DNA from: an uncultured Flavobacteriaceae bacterium
Lineage (GTDB): Bacteria; Bacteroidota; Bacteroidia; Flavobacteriales; Flavobacteriaceae
Length of the DNA stretch: 64,000 bases
Direction of reading: 5' to 3'
NCBI GenBank assembly: GCA_947501845.1
Contig: CANMXP010000021.1
Coordinates: 27,783 to 91,782, forward strand
Below, piece after piece: positions 40,638 to 48,748 of the stretch (position 1 is its first letter; each line of letters starts with the position of its first letter). Both the position numbers and the translations under genes were made by a program. The notes beneath the pieces were generated by a model that was given only the letters and a program-made list of their open reading frames with translations, searched no databases and had not been told where the DNA came from.

Positions 40638-43255
40638 CAATTTATCTTTTTTATTAGAATACCGCTAATTACGGGTTTCCCTTGAATTGGTTTTAAAGAA
40701 ATTGTTAATCCTTCATTATTTTTGATGTTAACTTTAGCCGTTTTTTGAATCCCATACTTTTCAGGATATTGTTCTGCCATATTAAATTGACTTTCTAGAC
40801 AATCGTCATTTAAATAAATATCAAAAATGCGCTGCTCATTTTTTACATCTACATTCTCACCATTAGCATTCAAGTTATAAATATTTTCTGTAGGCTTTAT
40901 TTTAGGCTCTACAAAAAACAAACTAACTAGATAGTCTCCATTCGGAATGTCTAGTTTATACTGGGTGCAGCCTTCCAACATGGTTTGAAATAGCGGTTCT
41001 GAATTGGTGTTTTTTATGCTATAGGGAATTCCCTGATGCTTATCGTTACTTAAATTAAAAACCTGGCCATCTACATAGCCAAAAGCTCCTTTTTTATATG
41101 ACTGATCAGGAATAAAAGTTATTTGATGTTCTTTATCTGTAAAGTGAAAATGGGAGCCTACGTTAATTCCTAAGAGAGTGAGAGTTTCAAAATTCAAGGC
41201 TCCCATTCTAGATACCTGAATTGATTTTTCTTCTGAAATTCCTTCAGAAATGACCTTAATAATATTTGTTCCATTTTTAAACGGCATATCAATAGTTGTA
41301 GCACCGTTTTTAAATTGTATGTTTTTAAGTTTTTGACCGTTCAATACGATTTCTCCATCTTTTTGATTGGAATAAATCTGAACAGGGTAAGTAGCATCAT
41401 CAAATAATGTTAATCCATCTAAATAATTAGCAGCAATATGAATGAAGGGGTCTTTTTTAGTTAATACTGATTTGTACCAAAAATAAATGTCTTTTGGTTC
41501 GCGATTATACTGAATTAATCCTTTTTGATTGACATGCGGTATGGCATCACCTCGAAATTCTGATCCAAAATCGGCAAAATTCCAGGCCGTCATTCCAGTC
41601 ATATATGGCCTTTGCATGATCTGTTCGTAATATGATTGATGTAATTTTGATTGATATTCTATAGAAAAATCAAACTTTTTTGGTGATTTTGTAAAAATTC
41701 TAACATCTGCCCCAGGTCCATATTCAGAAAGTAATAAAGACCGATTTGGATACCTTTTGTGCTGTTCATCTAAAAAAACACCCAAATCTGGAATGTCTTT
41801 ATCGTACCAACCAAAGTATAAATTCCATCCAAACAACATTGGTAAATCGGCAATGCCCGTTTTATTATACAATTCGCTTAAATGCCCAGCCATAACTGTG
41901 ATACGGTTTGGTGCCAATGTGCGTGTTAAATCTTCAAGTTGTTTCGCTAAATCGAGTGCTGCTTTCTTCTGATTTTCCTTTTCTGTTTCGGTAGATTTAT
42001 TATCGAATGCCAATCTTAAATAGATTTCGTTCATATAGCCAAACATAACCACAGATGGGTGGTTATAATATTGTTTTATATGCTCTTTTTGCATGTTTAT
42101 GCATACATCAAAAAACTCTTTTGTATCTGTCACTTTATTAACAATAGGAATTTCTGTCCAAACCAAAATCCCCAATTTGTCACACATATCGTATAGCTCT
42201 CGGGATTGTGGATAATGTGCATTTCTAAGTACATTAGCACCCATTTCCTTTATAAGCTGAATGTCTTTTTTTTGAAGTTCTATAGGGACTGCATTTCCAT
42301 ACCCCTCATAATCCTGATGACGATTCACACCTATTAATTTTAAAGGCTTTCCGTTTAAGAAAAACCCCTTATTTGGATCAACTTCTACCCAACGGAAAGC
42401 TATATTTTGTCTTTTTTCATCTAAAACATTGTCATTATCATCTAAGAGTTGAAGCTGTAATTTGTATAAATAAGGCAATTCGGGTGACCATAATTTGGGA
42501 TTGTATATTTCTGAGAGTTTAATATGTATGGCTTCGGAAACATCTGCTCTAAGGTTCAACTTTATTTGCTTAGAGAAAAGCTCGTGATTATTAGCATCTG
42601 AAAGGGATACTTTCATAACATTTAAAGTATTAAAACTTCCAAAATTATCAATTAGAACTTTTACCGAAACGCCAGCTTTTTCTTCTGAAACATGATAATA
42701 ATCTACATAAAAACCATCTGAAGCATAATCTGATAACGAGATATGTTGTTTGGGTTTTGAAATAAGTTGTACGTCCCGATAAATACCTCCGTAAAAAGTA
42801 AAATCTGCGTCTAAGGGCGGAATATTTGGATTATGGCTATTATCTACTTTAACTTCAATCAGGTTATAAGCATCATATTTTATCCATTTTGACACATTAA
42901 AATTGAATGCTGTGTAACCTCCTTTGTGATTCCCAACATGATTACCATTTACATAAACATCGGTTTCTTGATTAACACCTTTAAAATGTAGATAATGAAT
43001 TAAACCTTCTGTTTTCTTAGAAAAGAAAATCTGTTTTCTATACCATCCAACACCTCTGTGATAGCCTTTTACATCATCAAAGGCGTCATCCTTGTTCCAC
43101 GTATGCGGAATGTTTATAGTTTCCCAATCGGTTGATGTCTTTTCACCTAAAACAAATTGCCAACCAGAATTTATTGTGACCGTCTGGGCTTCTATTTTAA
43201 ATAGAAAAAGCCCCCAAAGCACCATAAAAACAGTAAATCTAGCTTTAAACATCAT
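40637..43255 (-). CDS. GH2 beta-galactosidase/glucuronidase-type enzyme with malectin-like C terminus
   Basis: From the ATG at 43255 this is an exported 872-residue GH2 enzyme. A TTG twelve bases upstream was not chosen. The signal peptide ends near FKIEAQ. The jelly-roll domain shows PHTWNKDDAF and GVGWYRKQIFF. The barrel has NHPSVVMFGYMNE with acid/base Glu410 and LLLSEYGPGADV with nucleophile Glu511. About 180 residues at the C terminus (from INVGSHFHF, with GYVDGQVFNLS, and YLVSLFFVEPKI) look like a malectin-type carbohydrate-binding domain. It should remove a beta-linked galactose, glucuronate or related residue from an oligosaccharide in the periplasm. It heads the operon, and no clear promoter was found in the gap behind it. 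Confidence 0.9.
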   Translation of the reverse strand: MMFKARFTVFMVLWGLFLFKIEAQTVTINSGWQFVLGEKTSTDWETINIPHTWNKDDAFDDVKGYHRGVGWYRKQIFFSKKTEGLIHYLHFKGVNQETDVYVNGNHVGNHKGGYTAFNFNVSKWIKYDAYNLIEVKVDNSHNPNIPPLDADFTFYGGIYRDVQLISKPKQHISLSDYASDGFYVDYYHVSEEKAGVSVKVLIDNFGSFNTLNVMKVSLSDANNHELFSKQIKLNLRADVSEAIHIKLSEIYNPKLWSPELPYLYKLQLQLLDDNDNVLDEKRQNIAFRWVEVDPNKGFFLNGKPLKLIGVNRHQDYEGYGNAVPIELQKKDIQLIKEMGANVLRNAHYPQSRELYDMCDKLGILVWTEIPIVNKVTDTKEFFDVCINMQKEHIKQYYNHPSVVMFGYMNEIYLRLAFDNKSTETEKENQKKAALDLAKQLEDLTRTLAPNRITVMAGHLSELYNKTGIADLPMLFGWNLYFGWYDKDIPDLGVFLDEQHKRYPNRSLLLSEYGPGADVRIFTKSPKKFDFSIEYQSKLHQSYYEQIMQRPYMTGMTAWNFADFGSEFRGDAIPHVNQKGLIQYNREPKDIYFWYKSVLTKKDPFIHIAANYLDGLTLFDDATYPVQIYSNQKDGEIVLNGQKLKNIQFKNGATTIDMPFKNGTNIIKVISEGISEEKSIQVSRMGALNFETLTLLGINVGSHFHFTDKEHQITFIPDQSYKKGAFGYVDGQVFNLSNDKHQGIPYSIKNTNSEPLFQTMLEGCTQYKLDIPNGDYLVSLFFVEPKIKPTENIYNLNANGENVDVKNEQRIFDIYLNDDCLESQFNMAEQYPEKYGIQKTAKVNIKNNEGLTISLKPIQGKPVISGILIKKIN

Positions 43256-43332
43256 ATTTATTTTCAATGGTAAATTGTTTTACTTATCATTCAAGTCTTC
43301 AATATTTTAAGCACTACGCAACTTTACTAAAT

Positions 43333-43486
43333 GTCATTAAGCTAAGGGAACCTATTTTTATTAGTCACATTAAACATTTCAGCTATATTCTTCAGTATAA
43401 ACTAAAATTAAAATGTCATAAAAACAAAGATTCAATGTCTTAGACTGCAGTCAGGTTGACATTTATTTAATCCTTAACTTAATGAC
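43333..43486. repeat. Intergenic element with inverted ends
   Basis: GTCATTAAGCTAAGG at 43333-43347 and CCTTAACTTAATGAC at 43472-43486 are inverted copies with one mismatch in 15. They bracket about 120 bases inside the 237-base gap before GH2. The perfect palindrome GACTGCAGTC lies at 43443-43452. No open frame is inside. It may be a small non-coding repeat of the genome. Confidence 0.45.
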
Positions 43487-43504
43487 CAAGAGGTTAGCAA
43501 TCAA

Positions 43505-45760
43505 TTATTCTAATATAAAGGTCTGCTCAAAATCAAAATCTGAAGTCCCTTTTATGTTAATCTCAAATGCTCCTTGTTCTACCGTAAATTCTTTATTGTT
43601 ATAAAACTTTAAATCCTCGGCAGTCAAGCTAAAATTCACTTTTTTACTTTCGCCCTTTTTTAGAAATATTTTTTCGAAACCTTTAAGTTCTTTTACTGGT
43701 CTTGTAATACTCCCAACTTTATCGTGTACATATAACTGAACAACTTCATGACCATCATAATCTCCAGTATTTGTAATAGTTACCGATGCTGTTATTGTAC
43801 CTGAAAAACCAATCGTGTTTGCAGATAATTCAACATCAGAATATTTAAAAGTCGTATAACTTAGCCCATGACCAAAGGGGTACAATGGCGTATTAGGCAC
43901 ATCGATATAATTGGATTTATAATCTTCCTTTGGGTTTTTTGGGGGAATAGGCCTTCCTGTATTTTTCATGTTATAATAAATGGGCACTTGTCCTAATGTT
44001 CTTGGAAAGGTTACTGGCAATTTTCCTGATGGATTGTACGTACCAAATAATACATCTGCAACGCCATACCCACCACTGGTTCCTGGGAACCATGTTTCTA
44101 AAATAGCATCTACTAAGATATCTTCTTCTGACAAATCTAACGGGCGGCCATTCATCAAAACCAAAACCATTTTTTTGCTGGGTACTGCTTTTCGAATGGC
44201 TTTTATTAAATCGGTTTGACGCCCAGGTAATTTTATATTGGTTCTACTAGCTGCTTCACCACTCATATCGTAATCTTCACCCAAGACCAACACAACTTTA
44301 TCGGCTCGCTTTGCTATATTTATAGCTTCGTTAAAGCCGCTTTCATCATCCCCTTCAATCTCACAACCCTTTGCATACAAAATTTTAGAAGCATTTAAAT
44401 ATTCTTGAACACCTTGATGTATGCTAATGGCTTTGCCTTTTCTATCACCTGCAGCCGCCCAATTTCCTATAATATTTTCTTTATCTTTTGCTAAAGGCCC
44501 TACAAGTGCTATGGTCTCATTTTTATTTAAAGGTAACGCTTTAGCATCATTTTTTAATAAAACAGAGGACATGGCAGCCGATTGACGGGCGGCTTCTAAA
44601 AACTCAGGCTTGTAAATCACTTCTTTTTCGCGCTGTTCATTGCAATATCTATACGGGTCATCAAATAGCCCCAGCTTATATTTTGCCAAAAGAATGCTAC
44701 GGCAAGCTTCATTTATCAATTCTACATCAACTTCACCTTCATTCACCAATTCTTCTAAATACAAACGATTGGCGCTACTCATCATATCCATGTCAATCCC
44801 TGCTTCTATAGCTAGTTTCGTGGCGTGTTTTTCATCTTTTGCATATCCGTGCTCTACCAATTCATTAATTGCTGTATAGTCGGTAACTACAAACCCTTTA
44901 AAACCCCATTCTTCTCTTAATATATCTCTAAAAATAAATTTATTTCCTGTAGCTGGAACACCGTTTAACTCATTAAAGGCAGTCATAAATGTTTCCACAC
45001 CAGCATCTATCGTAGCCTTAAAGGGTGGTAGGTACACATTTCGCAATTCATCTTCTCCCATATTTACCGTATGGTAATCGCGTCCAGCCTGTGCAGCTCC
45101 ATAGCCCACAAAGTGTTTAGCACATGCTAGAATAGTATTATTTTTTGATAAGTCGTCGCCCTGAAAGCCTTTTACATAAGCTTTCGCTATTTCACTTCCC
45201 AAATATACATCTTCCCCTGCACCTTCGGATATACGCCCCCAACGCGGATCTCTTCCTATATCTACCATGGGTGCGAATGTCCAATGAATGCCTTCTGCAG
45301 AAGCTTCTTCGGCTGCTATACGTGACCCCTTTTCTATATCTTCTAAATCCCAACTTGCGGCTAATCCTAAATTGATGGGAAATATGGTTCTAAATCCATG
45401 AATAACATCATAACCAAAAAGTAATGGAATGCCTAAACGAGTTTCTTCAACTGCCATTTTTTGTAAGTCCCTCGTGCCTTTAACGCTATACACATTTAAC
45501 ATGGCACCAATATTCCCTTCTTTTATAAATTTTTTATTATTTGAACTTACTGTTGGTCCCGTAACACTCCAACCACCACTGTACATAACGGTTTGACCGA
45601 TTTTTTCTTGTAAGGTCATTAAATGCATCAATGAGTCAACCTTAGTATCAAAAGGCGATTCTTTTGAAACGGTATTGCCTCCTTTTTTTATTTCATTATG
45701 ACACCCAAAGACAGCGAGGGCAAGTAAAAAAAGGCAAATCCTAGTTAGTTTTTTATTCAT
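43505..45760 (-). CDS. GH3 beta-glucosidase (BglX-like) lipoprotein
   Basis: This 751-residue GH3 enzyme has a lipoprotein signal (ALAVFGC). The catalytic domain shows LLFGYDVIHGFRTIFP, FAPMVDIGRDPRWGRISEG, KHFVGYGAAQ and VVTDYTAINE, where Asp294 is the nucleophile. The second GH3 domain contains VGPLAKDKEN, LVLGEDYDMSGEAASR and LPVTFPRTLGQVP, and a fibronectin-III-like domain ends the protein. It fits periplasmic beta-glucosidases such as BglX. In Bacteroides a GH3 enzyme of this kind prefers beta-1,2-glucooligosaccharides. That matches the two GH144-type genes 57 bases upstream, and it is the last gene of that PUL. Activity on other beta-glucosides cannot be ruled out. Confidence 0.93.
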   Translation of the reverse strand: MNKKLTRICLFLLALAVFGCHNEIKKGGNTVSKESPFDTKVDSLMHLMTLQEKIGQTVMYSGGWSVTGPTVSSNNKKFIKEGNIGAMLNVYSVKGTRDLQKMAVEETRLGIPLLFGYDVIHGFRTIFPINLGLAASWDLEDIEKGSRIAAEEASAEGIHWTFAPMVDIGRDPRWGRISEGAGEDVYLGSEIAKAYVKGFQGDDLSKNNTILACAKHFVGYGAAQAGRDYHTVNMGEDELRNVYLPPFKATIDAGVETFMTAFNELNGVPATGNKFIFRDILREEWGFKGFVVTDYTAINELVEHGYAKDEKHATKLAIEAGIDMDMMSSANRLYLEELVNEGEVDVELINEACRSILLAKYKLGLFDDPYRYCNEQREKEVIYKPEFLEAARQSAAMSSVLLKNDAKALPLNKNETIALVGPLAKDKENIIGNWAAAGDRKGKAISIHQGVQEYLNASKILYAKGCEIEGDDESGFNEAINIAKRADKVVLVLGEDYDMSGEAASRTNIKLPGRQTDLIKAIRKAVPSKKMVLVLMNGRPLDLSEEDILVDAILETWFPGTSGGYGVADVLFGTYNPSGKLPVTFPRTLGQVPIYYNMKNTGRPIPPKNPKEDYKSNYIDVPNTPLYPFGHGLSYTTFKYSDVELSANTIGFSGTITASVTITNTGDYDGHEVVQLYVHDKVGSITRPVKELKGFEKIFLKKGESKKVNFSLTAEDLKFYNNKEFTVEQGAFEINIKGTSDFDFEQTFILE

Positions 45761-45817
45761 ATTTTAGTTTTTTATTGGGATACCCTATTCAAAGGACTTA
45801 GTATCCTGCATAAATTT

Positions 45818-47185
45818 TTAATAATTAAAGCCCAGTTTATCTAATCCTTTTTTAACGTCTTCATTTTCCATAAATAAATTCCAAAGCAAACCTGTCCTGT
45901 GGTTTTCAATCATGATAATTTGAGGGCCTTGATCTATAGCTAAATATGTATCGGTTACCCAAAAATTATAATGCGGGCTAAAAGCATCATAAAACCCTGC
46001 TGGTCCTAACATTCTATCTTTTTTCTGATACAAATAATGCATTACTTTTAAAGATTCGGTAGGTGTATATGGTATGGAGCTTATTGCTGCTGTTGGAGAT
46101 ACCACGCCTTTATCATTCGATGGGCTGTGTGCGGAATAGCCTCTAGTTCCATCTGTATTTCTAGAATAACTGGCTGTTAAACCCCAACAGTTTTCACCAT
46201 AATCGATATAATTTTTTGGATTGGCAATACAGTATTGCCGATTGATTTTGGTATGATTAACCACCAGGTCCCAATAATTGCCATATTGATCGGTTAAATT
46301 TTTTGGATTTAAACCTAGGAACGAATAATGACTAAAAAACAAAGGGCCTCCAAAATTTGAACCGCCAGCATGCTTCAAAATAAGCGGAAAACCATATTGC
46401 GAATTTGATGACGCAATAGATCCGCTATTTGCCCAACCCTTTTCGTAAGCGGCTTTATCTATGGCGTAATCTGGCGATGACGATGCCAAAATATATGTTA
46501 TTAAAACCTCGTTATAGCCCGTTAGTTTTAAATTGATGTCGAAACCATGATTTGGGCTCCAATGCCAGTAAAGTACATCTTGATTTTGGGTGTACCAATT
46601 CCACTCTACGCCTTTCCATAAATCATCTGCTTTTTGAGCCAAAGCTTTTTCGGTATCTGATCCGTTTTTAAAATATTCTTTTATACAGATGAGCCCTTGT
46701 ACCAAAAACGCCGTCTCTACTAAATCGCCTCCATCATCTTTTGTACTAAAAGGAAGTGCATCCCCTGAATTTCCATCAATCCAATGTGACCATGCCCCAT
46801 GAAATCGATCGGCATTTTCCAAAAATGTGAGTATTTTGCTAAATCTTGAAACAGCTTGTTCTCTGGTGATAAAATTACGTTCTATACCAACTAAAATACT
46901 CATTAGTCCAAAACCAGTACCACCAGTAGTTACCACATTTTGATTTAATGTGGGTTCGTTAGGATGGTAGCGTTCTTTTGCTGCACCAGAATTGATATGC
47001 GCAAAATCCCAAAAATATTTAAAGGTTTCCTTTTGGGTTAAGTCCATCATTTCTTCATCTGTAAGCGGCACAATAGGATTATCATCAATAGCATTGGGAT
47101 CGTAAGGTTCTTGATACCCAGGTCCATCATCATTCCCACACGAGAAACATAAAACCCATAATACTATTAACGCATATCGAATCAT
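45818..47185 (-). CDS. GH144-type beta-1,2-glucan hydrolase, lipoprotein (copy 2)
   Basis: This 455-residue lipoprotein (VLWVLCFSC) belongs to the alpha/alpha-barrel family once called glycoamylase and now GH144. Characterised members are endo-beta-1,2-glucanases or release sophorose. Seen motifs are TGGTGFGLMSILVG, FHGAWSHWIDG, KDDGGDLVETAFLVQG, YWHWSPNHGF, GYNEVLITYILA, NCWGLTASYS, GVVSPTAA and AIDQGPQIIMIENHRTGLLW. All are shared with the neighbouring copy three bases upstream. The acidic residues in DGGDLVE and GYNE are candidates for catalysis. The tandem copies probably split endo and exo work on the same polymer. Assignment to beta-1,2-glucan comes from the family, not from any activity seen here. 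Confidence 0.85.
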   Translation of the reverse strand: MIRYALIVLWVLCFSCGNDDGPGYQEPYDPNAIDDNPIVPLTDEEMMDLTQKETFKYFWDFAHINSGAAKERYHPNEPTLNQNVVTTGGTGFGLMSILVGIERNFITREQAVSRFSKILTFLENADRFHGAWSHWIDGNSGDALPFSTKDDGGDLVETAFLVQGLICIKEYFKNGSDTEKALAQKADDLWKGVEWNWYTQNQDVLYWHWSPNHGFDINLKLTGYNEVLITYILASSSPDYAIDKAAYEKGWANSGSIASSNSQYGFPLILKHAGGSNFGGPLFFSHYSFLGLNPKNLTDQYGNYWDLVVNHTKINRQYCIANPKNYIDYGENCWGLTASYSRNTDGTRGYSAHSPSNDKGVVSPTAAISSIPYTPTESLKVMHYLYQKKDRMLGPAGFYDAFSPHYNFWVTDTYLAIDQGPQIIMIENHRTGLLWNLFMENEDVKKGLDKLGFNY

Positions 47186-47188
47186 ATT

Positions 47189-48547
47189 TTATTCGCTTTT
47201 CTGATAAGTGAATCCTAATTTGTTGAGCCCTTCTTGTACATTTTCATTTCTCATAAATAGATCCCATAACATACCTGAGCGATAATTTTCAATCATTACA
47301 GGAATTGGACCTTGATCTATAGCCAAATATCTTGGGTTATACCAATTGTGTTCAAAACTAAAGGCATCATAAGGTCCGTATTTACCAATTAAACTATCAT
47401 GGTCCTTGTATAGTTTGTGCAACATCTGCATGCTTTCTTTTGGGGTATATGGAAACGAAGCCAATGCTGCTGTAGGTGAAACAACTCCCAAATCTTTGTC
47501 CGGTCTATGACCTTTGTATCCTTTTACAGAATAACTTGATGTTAACCCCCAAATACTATCTCCATAACCTTTATAGTTTTGTGGATTGGCTATAGCATGT
47601 TTATAATGAATTTTAGCTTGATTCTGAACCAGCTTCCAGTAATCGGCATACTTATCAAATAAACCTTTTGGTTTTAATCCTATATAAGAATAATGCGCCC
47701 AAAACATAGGTCCTACTGGTGATTCATCATGTTCGTAATAATCGAGTACCAAATCTTCATCATAATATTTTTCGTTAGAAACGATGTCTCCGTTTCTAGC
47801 CCAACCTTTATGATACACGGCCTCATTTACTGGATGTGTAGGTGATGAAGCGGCCAAAACATACATGATTAAACATTCGTTATAACCTCCAACAGGAAAA
47901 TTCATTTCCCAATTATATTCAGGTGACCAGTGCCAATACAAAACATCTTCGCCTTTAGTATACCAATCCCATTCTACCTCCTTCCAAAGCTTATTAATCT
48001 TCTCAACAAGTTTTTGTTCTTCTTTGTTACCGTTTTTAAAATATTCGGCTACAGTTAGCATGCCTTGTATTAAAAATGCGGTTTCGACTAAATCGCCGCC
48101 ATTATCTTTTTTACTAAAAGGCATCATTTTTCCAGTTTGTCCATCTATCCAATGAGACCACGCACCATGGAATCTATCTGCCTTTTCAAGAAAATCTACC
48201 ATTTTAACAAAATGGTTGAATGCTTGTTCTCTGGTAATAAACCCTCGTTTTATACCAACTAAAATAGCCATCATTCCAAAACCAGTCCCTCCAGTGGTTA
48301 CTGTATGCTTAGGAGATGTAGGATAAATATTATCCATATGCAAACGCTCTGGAGCCAACCCTGAATTAGGTTCTGCACCATCCCAAAAATAATTAAAGGT
48401 CTGTTTTTGAATGGTATCCAACAAAGCCTCATCATCTAAAACAGAGGTATTGTTAGACCCTAAATTGGAATTACTGTCGTTTTTATTGTCTTTACAATTG
48501 TAAAGAACAAATAATATTACTAATAAGAAAAGTAGTTTTATCTTCAT
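47189..48547 (-). CDS. GH144-type beta-1,2-glucan hydrolase, lipoprotein (copy 1)
   Basis: This 452-residue lipoprotein (FVLYNC) is the tandem paralogue of the next gene. Motifs are TGGTGFGMMAILVG, FHGAWSHWIDGQTG, KDNGGDLVETAFLIQG, YWHWSPEYNW, GYNECLIMYVLA, SIWGLTSSYSV, GVVSPTAALASFPYTP and AIDQGPIPVMIENYRSGMLW. The copies differ most in the loop after WARNGDIV, where this one has an acidic YYDEDLVLDYYEHDE insertion. That may alter the cleft and change endo/exo preference. A 201-base gap with a palindromic element separates it from the surface lipoprotein gene upstream, so expression of the enzymes could differ from that of susCD. Confidence 0.85.
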   Translation of the reverse strand: MKIKLLFLLVILFVLYNCKDNKNDSNSNLGSNNTSVLDDEALLDTIQKQTFNYFWDGAEPNSGLAPERLHMDNIYPTSPKHTVTTGGTGFGMMAILVGIKRGFITREQAFNHFVKMVDFLEKADRFHGAWSHWIDGQTGKMMPFSKKDNGGDLVETAFLIQGMLTVAEYFKNGNKEEQKLVEKINKLWKEVEWDWYTKGEDVLYWHWSPEYNWEMNFPVGGYNECLIMYVLAASSPTHPVNEAVYHKGWARNGDIVSNEKYYDEDLVLDYYEHDESPVGPMFWAHYSYIGLKPKGLFDKYADYWKLVQNQAKIHYKHAIANPQNYKGYGDSIWGLTSSYSVKGYKGHRPDKDLGVVSPTAALASFPYTPKESMQMLHKLYKDHDSLIGKYGPYDAFSFEHNWYNPRYLAIDQGPIPVMIENYRSGMLWDLFMRNENVQEGLNKLGFTYQKSE

Positions 48548-48575
48548 AAAAATAAGTACTGCTAGCTCGTGAATT

Positions 48576-48708
48576 AATTGAGGCTGTCTTAAAAGTGTTG
48601 TGTACTTAAAACGTTGTGATAAATCTCTTAAAAATCAAATAGTGTTTTTGAGATTTTTCGACTGCGCTCAAAAATGACAACTTATGTACTTTTGAGACAA
48701 CCTCAATT
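48576..48708. repeat. 133-base palindromic intergenic element
   Basis: The ends (48576-48596 and 48688-48708) are 21-base inverted copies with two mismatches. Inside is a perfect 8-base stem TTTTTGAG/CTCAAAAA (48645-48652 and 48667-48674) enclosing CGACTGCG. It has no coding capacity. It fills most of the gap between the surface-lipoprotein stop and the GH144 start. It may be a miniature mobile or REP-like element, or an RNA hairpin that tunes downstream expression. Confidence 0.55.
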
Positions 48709-48748
48709 TTGCAAACTATTAACTAAACTAAATCAACTTACAATGTTA

